DNA of 64,000 nucleotides, from assembly GCA_019321725.1 (NCBI GenBank), contig CM033115.1, positions 7,946,673-8,010,672 on the forward strand. Reading direction: 5' to 3'. Below the pieces are notes generated by a model. That model saw only the letters and a list, made by a program, of their open reading frames with translations, was not told the DNA's origin and did not search any database. The position numbers and the translations under genes were made by a program. Shown piece by piece: positions 34,359 to 47,159 of this stretch. This stretch comes from Paulownia fortunei. Lineage: Eukaryota; Streptophyta; Magnoliopsida; Lamiales; Paulowniaceae. The stretch's first letter is position 1, and the number at the start of each line of letters is the position of its first letter.

Positions 34359-35299
34359 ATTCATATAATTATTAAAATAATTATATTATAAATTACTAAA
34401 ATATTAAAATGTATTTTCATAAATAAAGAAATATTAATTAATATTTAATTTATTAAAACAAAAGCATTCCAAGGTTCTTCTAAATATTTTATTTTAAGTA
34501 TAAATTAATATGAATGATTAAACACAAATACTTAATGAACAAAATTCAATGATAATTTAAAAATTAATAGTAATAAAACTAAATACTTCTTACATAAATT
34601 CATGATCACTTTAATTTTTTTTTTTAATTTTGATGGCTAGAGAAGTCTTCTTCTTATTTGACTTTATGAATTTTCTTTGCATTAGATACATTATACATGA
34701 TTAAAATCATAATTTCACATGCTAAAAATTGATAAATATTTTTTTCAACTATTTGTAATAATATTCAATTCTTTAATTATTGCAATGTTCATAGTTAATC
34801 AAGAGAAAATAATATAAGATAAATACAAAGTGTCACATTTAATAAAAAAACTTTCAAGTAAACTAAATTATTTTTTTGCCAAAGTCAAATAAATATCTTG
34901 ATATTATTCATAATTACTAATTAATCCAAAAACTATATAAGCGATAATTTTATCCATCTGCTTACTCACTTTTCTTGCTCACTTCATTTTCTCTCTCATA
35001 CATTTCAATCTGCTTACTTACTCCTCTTGCTCACTTTATTTTCTTTCTCTCATTTCTTTCAATAAAGAAATATAACTAAAAACAAAAAATTACAAATATA
35101 GGAGATTTATAAAAAGTTTCCTTTATATTTTTTATTTCATAAATATTAAATACATAGTTAGTAAAATCCTTCTAAATTTTCTTCTATTTTTTTTGACAAA
35201 AACATATATACCTATTTTAGTTTTATTTATATTTAATTGTCCCTTGTTTTTTTATTTAGTTTCAGTTAATTACATTAAATTCTATTATTAACACTGATT

Positions 35300-38200
35300 T
35301 AAGATTATCTAACAATATACATCCATATAAGTAAGAAATAAAAAGACTATAACGACACACAAGATATTGAAATAATAATACAATTTCAAAACTAAAATTT
35401 ATGAGGTGTAATATAAAAGATAATTTGTGAAAGTCATAATAAATCCTTATTTAGAGTTTAAATCTATTTTTTTTTAATTTTTTGGAGTTTTCACCTCATT
35501 GTTTAGACCTAATTAAAATAAAGAATGAGAAGAAAACACAACAAAAATAAAGCAAATATTTTTCTTATTCTATCTAATTTGTTTTTTCTTAAACCACATT
35601 ATTTTAAAATTAAATTCAAAATCTCTTTTAAGATTTTATTAACAATGATGTGAATATTACACCATAACCCTTGAACTTAAGGTTATTTGAATCCACATCT
35701 CTTGAGGTTTGCAAATTTACTAAAATATCTTTAAAATATAACCTAACATATATGAAAATAATCCCTTCATTTTCTTTCAAAGTCATGTTTTAAATAAAAA
35801 TATAAAAAATGTAATAAGCCATTTCAAACTCTCTTCGATTGGATACCAAATACCTTAATTTACTAAATAATAAAGCCATATCTAGTTTTAAAAAAGAAAT
35901 AGGACATCAAAATTTTAATTTTGAGGTAACAATCAACAATCACAAATAATAATGATTAACTTTTATATTTGAGAATAACTTTGCAAAAACTAAAGTTTTT
36001 ATGGTGAATGCTTTAAATAAAAAATAACTTAAATTAAATTCTATCTTGTTTACTAGTTAAAGAAAATATATTAATCTAGATATGAGAAAACATTGAATAC
36101 TAACTAAAAATATATATATATAGTTTTCAAAATGCATATTTCTAAAAGTCCAAAATTAAAGCTCAAGTGTATATGTACTAAAGGAAAGAGTATAAATTAA
36201 CTTTTATATGATTGAAATATATATAATTTTAGATCAAAATTTAAATCATAAGGTTTACTAAGATACAAAATATATATTATTATTTATCTATGAAAAAAAA
36301 TACATTTGAAAGTAACTCCTCATTTTTTCATAAAAGTGTACGATGTATTATACTATTAAAGATGACATTTGCAGTTGAACTTGAGTCTTCTATTTTATTA
36401 TAAAAGTTACGCAATTGTAAATATGTGAATAATTATAAAAAATTTAATTATTATTTATATATGAAATTGATCTATACTTATTATGTCGTTGAGAGGCTAT
36501 AAATTTTAAAATTTGACCTCATTCATTTTTTTTATTAAATTATTTATTGTAAATTATAACTACGAATTAGTATTTTAAAAGTTATGTTTTTTTTAAAAAA
36601 ATAAATAAATGGATTTGATACTTTGATCTTGAAATATTTTTATAAGAATTTTTAGTCAAATAAGGGGATGTGGTTGCCAAAGATTCAAACCTCAAAGTGT
36701 AAATAATCCCTTGTACTTACTATGCATGATTTACCGTAGTAAACTTTCAGGCTAAATTTATTACAAATTTTATCGTGAATGTCATATTAGTACCTAAATT
36801 AACATATAGTTAAGAAATATCTGACTTTTGCCGTAAATATCAAATTGTTACATATTAAATGAAGTTCTTTTAGTTTTTCTTCTTACAGTAGCATATATAT
36901 ACTTTTATGCTTTAAATTGTTACATAGTAACTTTAAGAAATCTTCTCTTTTTCTCTTTTTAATATTTAAAAATTAAATTTAAATTCTCATCTAAAATTTT
37001 ATTAACAATCTTGTAAATATAGTTATCATAACACATGAACTTAAGATTATTTAAATTCACCTTTCTTGAGGTTTGCAAATTTAGTAAAACATCTCTCTAG
37101 CTTTATTATGTCAAAAATTCCCAAAAACATTATATTTAAAAAACAAAAAAACCTAACCCATATGATAATAATCTATCATTTTAATTAAAATCCAAATTTG
37201 AAAAAGTATAAAAAAAGCGTTATGCCAAAATTCAAAATTTGAAATCTCTTTGATTGAATACCAAATGCTTTAATTTAATAAATAATATGATTATATATAA
37301 TTTTGAAAATAGGAGACCAAAATTTTAATTTTGAGAGGAAATAATCAATAATTCTAAATTTTAAAACTCTCTTAGATGTATACAAAATGTCTTTATTTAA
37401 TAAATACTAAAACTATATCTAGTTTTAAAAAAAATAGGAGACCAAAATTTTAATTTTGAGGCAATTATAAAAAATTATAAATAATGTTGATTAACTTTTA
37501 TTTTTGAGAATTAATTTGCAAAAATGAATATTTTAAAATGAAATAACTTAAATTAATTTTTATCTTCTTTAATAATTAAAGAGAATATGCTCATTTAGAT
37601 ATGAGAAAAAAATGAATATAATAAATTTTTTGAAATACATAAACTATTAGAATTAAATGAAAGATCAAAATTAAAGTTCAAGTATATTTACAAAAGGAAA
37701 GAATATAAATTAACTTTTATATGTTTGAAATATATATAATTTTAAGAAGACTAAGTGAGGGGTGTCTTTTAAAATGCATAATCATAAAATGAATGTTAGA
37801 CTAAAATATAAATCATGAGGTTTAATAATATACAAAATTTGTATTAGTAACTTTATCTATGAAAAAATTACATCAAAAAATATCTCCTTTTGATTTCTTT
37901 TTCTAAAAGTGTACGATATGTTATACTATTAAAGATGTCATTTGCAATTAAACTTGAGTTTTTCATTTTCTTATAAAAATTATGCAATTGTAAATTTGTG
38001 AACCATGTATAATTATAAAATGCTAATTATTCTTTATATATAAAAATTAAATCTGTACTCTTTATGTCATTTGAGAGATTTTAAAATTTAAAATTTGATC
38101 TTATTCATTTATTTTTTTATAAAATCATTTATAATAAAAGATAAATACAAATTAGTTTTTCAAAAGTTACGCCGTTTTTAAAAAAATAAAGGGATAGGGT

Positions 38201-39200
38201 ACTTTAATCTTTAAGTAAATTTTTTTGGAATTTTTTCTCAAACAAGGGAATGTGGTTGCTAAATATTTAAACCTCAAAGTTCAAATAACCCCTTAAAATT
38301 ATTATGTAAGATTTAACATAGTAAACTTTAAGACAAAATTTGTTAAATGAATTTTAACATGAATGGCATATCGGAACCTGAATTAACAAATAGTTTCAAT
38401 AATACTTGAGTTTTACTATAAATGTCAAATTATTACATATTAAATGAAGTTCTTTTATTTTTTCTTCTTACATTGGCACATGTACACTTTTAGAGTTAAT
38501 CCAATTTTAATTCTTATTTTTCATATTGTATTTTATTTTATTAAATTAAATTATTTTGTTACCATAATTTATCATAAATGTCAATTGATACCTTAATTTT
38601 TATAAGTTTTAAGCTTGTAATCTTTAAGTGGCATCCAAATTTTACAGTAAATATCGAATTGATACATATTGAATAAAAATATTTTAGTTCTTCTAAATTT
38701 CTTACAATGACATTCGTACCATTTTTATTCTACTTATTTTTAATTTTATTTTTAATTTTTATATTATATTTCATTTGGTTAAATCAAATTTTATCTATCG
38801 ATAACATAGATCTCACATTTTCTAGCAATGTACGTCCATTTAAATAAGAAATAAAAAGTTTATGATAGAATATAAGAGATTGATATCATAATATGCTTTG
38901 AAAAAGAATATTAATTTTGCAACTATTATTTATGAGGTGCGACATAAAATAAGATTTGTAAATATCCTATTAACTCTTTATTTACAGTTTAAAAGTGATA
39001 TTTATTGCTGGAACAAATTTGTTTGCTCTTTCTTCCTCTTCTTCTTTTTTCTTCTTCTTTTTTCAAACTTTTTTGGACTTTTCATCCTATTGATAAGGCT
39101 TAAGTATAACAAATATGCCAAGAAAATACAATAAAAATATAGTAAATATTTCTCTTGTACTCTCTACTCTTCTTCTTAAACTTCATATTAAGAATTAGTT
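35300..39200. repeat. Diverged long tandem repeats in the Helitron composite
   Basis: Blocks of about 1.5 kb recur. The words GAACTTAAGgTTATTTgAATcCAC and CTTGAGGTTTGCAAATTTA occur near 35675 and again near 37040. ATATTAAATGAAGTTCTTTTA occurs near 36855 and 38437. AATAAGAAATAAAAAG occurs near 35325 and 38843. Two full units (about 35300-36900 and 36950-38500) and a partial third (about 38655-39200) can be traced. All are AT-rich and non-coding. Confidence 0.6.
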
Positions 39201-40878
39201 TTCTAATCTCATCTCCTTAATTAAAAAATTTTAGCTCTCATCTAGGTTTGTTTTAATTTTTAGTTTTTTTATTTTATTACAAACATTTAATTTTTTTAAT
39301 ATGTTTATTATTATTCAACCTTAATTTTATATTGTCAAAATATTATTGAATTTATTTAATAGAAAGAATTTATCTTTAAAAAAAATAATTAAATTGATGA
39401 TTGAATCTAAATTAGGATGTAAAAGGTCAAAGGATATATCCATTATTACAAAAAAAAAAATTAGATAAAGATTAATGGAAAAACTTAGATGCCAAAAAAA
39501 AATAAAAGAGTATGAATAATAAAAAAAATCTTATACCAATTACTTTTTATTTAGCATCAAAGCTCCAAGAATTAACTTTTTTTATTTTTATTTTTTCCTT
39601 GTACTATAAATTCATCTTTATTTTTTCTGTAAAATTATAATAGAAATTTATCAATTGTAGAAAAAATATCATAAATTTAATATTCAGTGGTGCATAATAC
39701 TCGACTTTAAATGATCATAATTTTCTCATATGATTTCTTTATATATGCTTGTGAGATGTGGTTGGAAAGCTTTCAAAAACTAGTTTAATATGAAACTGTA
39801 TTTATTTAAAAATTCAACATATTCAAAGAGTTATGATAGCAAAAAGATTGACTTCAAGTTTTTGAAAAGTTAACTTGGGATACAAAAGGACATATGAAAT
39901 CATGTTCAAATTATCTATACTACTGTAAAAGTATGAATATTTTTTTCAATTTTTGATCTAACTAAAATATCCTTTTAATATTATTAATTTTGATGGTAGT
40001 TATGTAATTTAATAATTATGTAATTTTTTTATGGTAATTATGTAATTTAGTAATTATGTAATTTTGGAACAAATAATGCTTATTTATTTAATTGATCAAT
40101 GAGGATATAGGACAATTATAAGAAGAGAACACCAAGAGTCCAAGACAAACTCTATTTTCATTTGTTTGATCTTCCCAAAATATGGGTCATGTGTGAAAAT
40201 TATATTCATAACTACTTTACATTTTATTTTCTTTTTTGTCCATTTATGTGTTCATATTTCGATTCAATAATTTTGTTTAATAAATTTTTTTAAAGATAAA
40301 AATATTAAATAGTTCAAATTTAAATAACAAAATTTAATTGTATTTTGAATTAATTATTTTTAGTTTGGTAAGTAAAGAATAAAAAAAAGTATAAATTAAT
40401 CAATAAATATAAAAATTATTTATAAAAAATTGTAAAAATTAAAATATGATTTTTGGTACAATTTGATAAACCAAACTAAAAAATCAAAATCAAACCAAAT
40501 GCCAAATATTTATGAAAATAAAAATCAAATTCCAAAATATATTTTTTTATTCGACTTTGGTACATACCGAATTTTCTGTTTGGTTTGATTCCATCAGTTT
40601 ATCAGACTATGGTCACCCCTATAAAAAAAAGTTACATTGAAATTGATTGAATTAAAATAGAAAAAGATATGGCACACTAGAATTAATATGAAAATTAGTT
40701 TATTGTGAAATGTGTCTATTTGAATAAACTAAATGTACATCACAATATCCAATCTAATTAAATTTATTAAAATTAATGGAAATAATATCGATTTTTTATA
40801 TCAATTCAAAAGCACATTCCACGGTCGTATATATAATTTTGGTTATTCTACTTTCTGAAAAAATAGAATAAAACAAAA
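39201..40878. other. AT-rich DNA within the Helitron composite
   Basis: No gene is visible. A block at 40290-40600 is repeated directly at 42315-42590. Confidence 0.5.
40290..40600. repeat. Direct repeat, copy 1
   Basis: It shares TTTTAGTTTGGTAAGT, AAAATTATTTATAAAA and TTTATGAAAATAAAAAT, in the same order and spacing, with 42315-42590. Confidence 0.6.
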
Positions 40879-42314
40879 CCTATATATTAAAGTGCATTTA
40901 TGACTAATATTGGATCTTTTTTGAATTATGGGACAAAATTTATAAGACCTCCCTAAACTATGAGACTAAAGTGTATTTTCTTGTACTTGAGAGATACAAA
41001 AATAATTACATTAATTGATGAAATATTTAATTCCTTAACATTTGTTTTCTCAAGCCATCCATATTTGAATTTTATACCATCTTTACAAATCCCTATTCCA
41101 AATCTTATATTTCACATATTTTATGCACAAAATCCAAAATTAATTTTAATCTTTTGATGTTGGAATCATAGTAGCCCGGTGAAATTACATCTAATATTTG
41201 ATTTACTGATTTTTTTTTTACTTTTGGGATTTATGTTAAATCACTCCTGGAGTCACTTTAAACTTCTTAAGTTGTCGTTTATCTTTCACCCACCCTTTAT
41301 TTTTTAGAACACTAGATTCTCCAAAAATGATCAGACATATTTTAGATTTTTTGTGTTTTTCATTTTTTTTTCATTCTAGAAGTATGAAACACAAGCGCAT
41401 TTTCTATCTTGGGCGCATAGCAAAATTTTGAATGCCAATCCTCATAATGTTTCTCTCGCGTTTGGGTGCTGTCAAATTTTTTATCATAATTTTAGTGGAA
41501 ATGGTAACTATCTCTGCTATAATCCTATATTATATTTTTCTTTCATTTAATTTCATCTATGTGTTTCTTTTATTCTCTCAGATCTTTTGGTTTGGTCATT
41601 TAATATAATGAATTTTGTTTGTACTATTTATTGTGAGTTTGAACATTATAGATGTGATTGGTTTTCTCTTGCTACTTTTCACTAGAATACCAATCATTTA
41701 TTATAATTTTTGAAAAAATCTTATACATACTATACTGTCACTAATTACATCAAAATAACAATGATATAGATATCTACACTAGAACATGTCTCTCATTGAC
41801 TACAATAAAATCATATTGATAAGAAATTTACAATTGAAAATATTTTCTAAAATATATCATATCATTTGTCCCAACAAAACAAACAGGCTTTCACTCTGTA
41901 TACGTTCTCTAAACTCACTTCCTAGAACACTCTCCTCAAAACGACTAGAAATGAAACCAAATAGTTTCAATAAGAATCAAACATGACAAAAATAAGTTGT
42001 GTAAACCTTCACGTTGTATTACCACATTTAAACATAAATATTTTAAAAAATTATATATATTACATTAAGTAGAAAATAATTATGTACTACATTTACTCGT
42101 GTATTTTTTGATCCTTTTACATAATTTCTATTGAATAAATTATTGAACTAATAATTGGAGCATTTTTAAGAGTATAGGGGGTAAAATTAAATTAAACCTA
42201 AAAAATTCAAGTTAATCTAATAGACAAAATATTATATATGTATATATATTATTGCAGTATTGCAAAGTTATATATAACATATTTTTAGCTCAATTTCTTC
42301 TTTAATTTCATTTC

Positions 42315-42590
42315 TTTACAGAATTTAATTATATTTTGAATTTATTATTTTTAGTTTGGTAAGTTAAAAATAAGAAAAAAGTATAATATTAATTTAATAA
42401 ATATAAAATAAGATATAAAAATTATTTATAAAATTTGTAAAAAATAAATTCGATATTCAATACAATTAAATAAATTGGAATAAAAAATTAAAATCAAACT
42501 GAATACCAATTTTTTATGAAAATAAAAATTATAAATCAAATTATTTTTTTTTGTTCGACTTTTGTACATATTGAATTTTCAGTTTTGGTT
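42315..42590. repeat. Direct repeat, copy 2
   Basis: Partner of 40290-40600, diverged by many substitutions and small indels. Confidence 0.6.
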
Positions 42591-42919
42591 TCCCAAATTT
42601 CTTTAGTTTCTAAGAAACAAATATTGCCTATAAAGTCTGAGTTGAAAGAGAGTTCGTTGCCTTGTTGTAATGTCAACTGTGATTTTTTTTAATACCATAA
42701 TTCATATTCCTTTGAAATACTTAATTATCTATGTTAATTTCAATTTATGTTCTTTTTCTCGAGTTTTTATATATCTTTTATTACTAAATTACAAAAAAAT
42801 AAAAATTATAAAAATTATAAGTATCATCATTTGTATACCCTACCTACATGATTTTGAAGTTATTGATATACATCAATATGCCAAACTTGAAAAATAAAAC
42901 ACAATCAACCATCAAACAA

Positions 42920-44560
42920 GATTCTTTGGTTTGCTTGTTAGAGGATATAATACTACTAGCTCTATATGCACTTTTATATCTGATATCTGGTTGAGTTGTT
43001 TGAAATTTACCATGGAGTCTACAAAGGTGTATATTGTGCACCAACAAATGTGAGAGATCATTTCGATACATACTTTGAGGTAATGTCTGAATATTCAAAA
43101 AAGAATCAAAATACTCCGTTAAACTACAAGTTGTCAAAATTTTAAAAAGTTTGATTTTTTTCTTGCAGAGCATGGGAAAAATTATTAGTTCATATGATCT
43201 TCCAAACATTCATAATGATATAGATAACATTGACAATAATTTTTTAGGAGATACAAGATAAAATATCAATAAAAATACCTCTGAAAGAGTAAGAAGCACA
43301 ACTAAAGTTGAATACTGAACAGTATAAAGTTTTTTCAATGATCTTAGGTTATATAAAATGGGCAACAATTTCTTTATTGATAGATCATGTGGAACACAAA
43401 AAAGATTTTTTATTTTTGTACCATGCATTATTAGCTCATCTTAGATCCCAAATTATAGCATTTGTAACTGTGACATCTAGAGTTGCTACCGCAATAATAC
43501 CAGGGGGTAGAACAACACATTATTACTTCAAAATACCAATAGATGAAAATAAATCATATAAGTGCACTATGTCCCAACAAAACGGGGCTATAGAGCTATT
43601 GCGTAAAGTATATAAAACACCAATTGCGAAACGATGGGCTATCAAGAATGTTAACAAATTATTGAATGACGTAACGAAAAATGATGAGGATTTTAGTGGA
43701 AAAGTAATGATTTTTTATGGAGATTTTAGACAAGTTTTACAATTGTTACTAACGCAACAATCTACCAAACTATTTCTGCAAGTTTGGTGAAGTCATATTT
43801 GTGGCCCAAAATAAAAATAAATTACTTTATCAAGAAACATGGGTCGAGTAATGATTCAATCTTTAGTGAATTCTTACTTAGAGTTAGAAATTGTGAGGAA
43901 CCAAGTGATACTAAATGTAATATAAAAAATTCAGAAGAAATGATTATTGAGTATGACAATACAAAAAACTCATTATTACAACTTATTTAGGTTATTTTTC
44001 CAACCTTAAGTAAGAATGCTCACTAAACTCATTATATGACAAGTTGAGCAATATTAGCCGCTAAGAATGAGCACGTTGATAAATTGAATAATAAGTTGAT
44101 CTTCATATTTCCTTGAAAAGCAAGAACTTTTAATAGTTTTGGTGAAACTGTTGATGATACAAATAACTATTATAAAAATGATGTTTTGAACTTTTTAACT
44201 CCAAATGGCTTGCATACTCATAAGTTGGTACTTAAAAAAAATTGTCCAATAATTCTTTTGAAGAATTTGGACCAATAAAATAGATTGCGTAATAGTACAA
44301 GAATGGTATGTAGGATTGGGCAATATACTAGAAAACACGTCTTTATACTTAGAGTACCACTTTTACCAGTTGAAAATGAAGGTTATCCATTTCAATTTAG
44401 ATTTAAACAATTTTTTATTAAACTTTGCTTTGTCATGACAATAGAAAAAGCTCAAGAACAAACAGTTCCAAATGTTGATGTCTAATTGCATCATTCAATA
44501 TTTTCTCATGACCAATTATATGTTGCTCTATCCAGATGAAGCTCAATATATTATATACAG
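42920..44560 (+). pseudogene. Helitron helicase (PIF1-like), C-terminal half
   Basis: Helitrons encode a Rep-helicase fusion; only the helicase part is seen. Order: YKGVYCAPTNVRDHFDTYFE (about 43015), LNTEQYKVF (43301), ALLAHLRSQIIAFVTVTSRV, GGRTTHYYFKIPIDENKSY, KRWAIKNVNKLLNDVTKN, GKVMIFYGDFRQVLQLL (43697), FSEFLLRVRNCEEPSDTKC (43860), FLTPNGLHTHKLVLKKNCPI (44190), TRMVCRIGQYTRKHVFIL (44296), FKQFFIKLCFVMTIEKAQEQ and QLYVALSR. The Walker A region, expected as G-x-G-G-T-G-K-T before FLYHALL, reads DHVEHKKDF, so ATP binding is lost. A piece with the Walker B/DEAS motif is deleted before AKRWA. Several stops. Confidence 0.8.
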
Positions 44561-44967
44561 ACAAGTTTTGAGTGCTGGTATAAATATTTTTTCCTAAGTA
44601 ATATATTATACATTATTAATAGTACCTAATATTTTATTTTTATTAGAAATACACAACATTGAAGTAGGATTCATTATAGGACAAAGTTATGATACCTAAC
44701 AATCATGTAATGTTAAAAAAATTCCAACATTCAATCTTCAATTTCTAAAAAACAAGTGTCGCCTTAAAATTATGAGCTAGAAGAGTGTCTTGTTTTGTTA
44801 CGTCATATCGATCAATAATTAGTTCATAAAATACTTTTAAATATTTTATTTTTTTATTGATTATGTTTTTATCTAATATGTTTTACTTATGAAATATATT
44901 ATAATATCTTAATTTTACACAAATAAACTATTAAATAATATAATTAATTTAATAGAATTATATGAAC

Positions 44968-44995
44968 CACATGCAATGCACGTGTTATTTACTAG
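44968..44995 (+). terminator. Helitron 3' hairpin and CTAG end
   Basis: The hairpin CACATGCAATGCACGTG (8-bp stem with one mismatch, one-base loop) is followed after 7 bases by CTAG. The next base is T, as expected for insertion between A and T. This is the rolling-circle termination signal. Confidence 0.65.
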
Positions 44996-45133
44996 TATTA
45001 TTAAAAATATTTGAAGTTCAATTATACCCTACTTTTTGACTATTTCATACTTATTAATTAAAGGTTATAGTAGGCATCTTAAAAATTTCAAGAAACCTTT
45101 TCAATCATTCACACTTTTATAGATAGTATATAT

Positions 45134-45600
45134 TAATAATACATAAAGGAAAAAATAGAATCTAACGAGCTTATTGCTCTATGTGCAAAAGAAAGAGAGA
45201 TTGAAACAATATAAGATAGAAAGTGTCATTTAGCTTCTTCATCTCATGATAATGTAGCCAACAAGAAGAGGAAAGGGTTCACAAAGGAAAATGTGTTGCA
45301 GATAGATGGACTTCACAACCTAAGGTGCAACAAAAACAACATTAGGTTGTTGCCTATTTCTTCTGCGAAAAGCTTGGACATGTGAAGAAACAATGTCCCA
45401 AATATGCTAAATGACCTGCTAAAATGGGTAAACTTCTCAACTTTGTTTGTTTTGAAGTTAATTTGGCTTTAGTACCAAGTCAAATTTGGAGGGTAGATAC
45501 ATGTGCAACTACTCACATAAGTGCGACAATGTAGAGTTGCCTTAAGAGCTGAGTGCCAACTGATGCTGAAAGATTCATTATTATGTAACCTGTTGAGGTA
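45134..45600 (+). pseudogene. Copia Gag C-terminus and protease
   Basis: Gag resumes with KEKIESNELIALCAKEREIE. The zinc knuckle reads YFFCEKLGHVKKQCPKYAK; its first Cys is Tyr and a stop follows. The protease site reads WRVDTCATTHISAT (about 45490), with Cys in place of the Gly of D-T-G. Both changes would disable the proteins. Confidence 0.7.
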
Positions 45601-45859
45601 ATTGGATTATTTTGATTACAACAAGAATATAGTTTTTATTTGGATTTACATGAGACTTTTTTTGTACCATCATTAAGATGGAATTCAATTTCTATTTCCT
45701 GTTTGGACAAATATGATTACTCATATTTATTTATAAATGAAGATTTTAGTCTTCTTTAGAATTCAAATATTATTGGTATTGATTCTTCAATTGATAATTT
45801 ATATAATTTAGATATTCATGCTTCACATATTAATGGAACCCTACATATTAATAGGATTC

Positions 45860-46800
45860 TTCCATATTGTGGCACAAACATTTAGGTCATATTTCTCAAC
45901 ATAGGATTCAATGGCTTCTGATTGAGATTCCTCTGATTTTTCAAATTTTAAATTATGTGTTAAATGTAATAATGTAAAAAAAAACAAATTTGAAGAAAAT
46001 AGGTGCAGGTGATCAAGCATCTTGGAATTAATTCACACTAATATTTATGGTCCATTTCATACACCTCTTGGAATGTCCAATAGTATTTTAGTAACTTTAT
46101 AGATAATTATTCTTGATATGGTACCGATACTTAATTCAAGAGAATCTCAACTATTGGACGTGTTTAAAGCTTCTAAAGTTGAAGTTGAAAATTAACTCAA
46201 CAAGAAAATAAACATCATTAAATTTGAACATGGTGATGAATACTATGATGATATGATGGGTTCGATGAACAAAGTCTAGTACCTTTTGCGAGATATTTAG
46301 TAGAATATGGCATCGCCCCGTACTACACTGTGTCGAGGACTTCAAGTCAATATGGTTTAACTGAGAGACGAGAACAGACCAAAAAGATATGGTCTTAAGT
46401 ATGATAAATCATTCTTCTTAACCAAAACTACTTTGGGGAGAGGCCTTCAAGACATCAAATTATATCCTTAATCGAGTTTTAAGCAAAGTAATAGCTAAAA
46501 CCCCTTGTGACTTAGGGGTTGGGAAGAAGCCTAGCATTATGCATCTTCTTGTTTGGGGTTATCCTACTGAGGCTACCATACAAGCCTAATGATGGAAAAA
46601 TAGACTCAAGAACAATTAGGTGCTAATTTATTGGGTACGCAGAAAGATCGAGGGGATTTAAATCTAATGATCCCTCAAGTAAATCTTTTTTCGAGATAGG
46701 CAATGCTGAGTTCATTGAGGAGGTCAAATATCATGGGAGTGATAAACTCAGGAACCTTATTTTTAGAGAGAAATATTTACTTTTCTAAAAATTGCCTATG
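45860..46800 (+). pseudogene. Copia integrase (decayed)
   Basis: LWHKHLGHISQHRIQWLL (about 45873) is the zinc-binding start of copia integrase. The core follows in scattered frames: TNIYGPFHTPLGM-like sequence near 46040, YGIAPYYTV near 46307, LTERRE near 46358, LLWGEAFKTSNYILNRVL near 46430 and KTPCDLGVGKKPSIMHLLVW near 46498. Many stops. Confidence 0.65.
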
Positions 46801-47159
46801 TCATCTTGCAGGATGCAAATCCGGATTATCATGACACTCTTGAGTTGTCTCTTGATCTTATTTATATAGATGAACAATCTCAATTATAAGTGTTTTTAAG
46901 AGTTCCACTAGAGAGGAGACCAAAAAGTTTGGATGATTATACCGTGTATTTCCAAGAATGCGAGTTTGAAATAGGATTGGAAGATAATCAAATATCTTTC
47001 AATCAAGTCAAACAAAGTAAGAACTCTTATAAATAGATTCATAATAATGTTTAGGATCTTTTCAAATTACCTAAGGGAATGAAAATGATTTGTTGTAAAT
47101 TGAGTTTGAAAACCAAATGGGATTTGAAGGTCAATGTTGAAAGATATAAGACACAAATA

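Larger units (their letters stand above)
40879..44995 (+). mobile_element. Inner Helitron remnant
   Basis: Its 3' end is the hairpin and CTAG at 44968-44995. A likely 5' end is CCTATATATTAAAGTGCATT at 40879, close to plant Helitron 5' ends apart from C in place of the first T. It contains the helicase remnant but no recognisable Rep (HUH) domain, so it is internally deleted or decayed. Confidence 0.5.
34331..45133. mobile_element. Helitron composite inserted in copia gag
   Basis: Both inner edges carry Helitron 3' ends facing outwards. On minus, at 34331, a hairpin (CACGTGCAACGCATGTAC) is followed by TTCTTA and CTAG. On plus, ending at 44995, a hairpin CACATGCAATGCACGTG (44968-44984) is followed by TTATTTA and CTAG, then T. 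About 135 bp beyond, the minus-strand sequence TATATACTATCTATAAAAGTGTGA (about 45133-45110) resembles a plant Helitron 5' end. I infer an outer minus-strand Helitron (about 45133 to 34331) carrying an inner plus-strand one (about 40879-44995). Confidence 0.6.

Noticed and set aside
42844..43428. Two minus-strand frames of 121 and 72 codons
   Set aside because: They overlap the plus-strand Helitron helicase, whose motifs are clear. The minus frames are compositional shadows.
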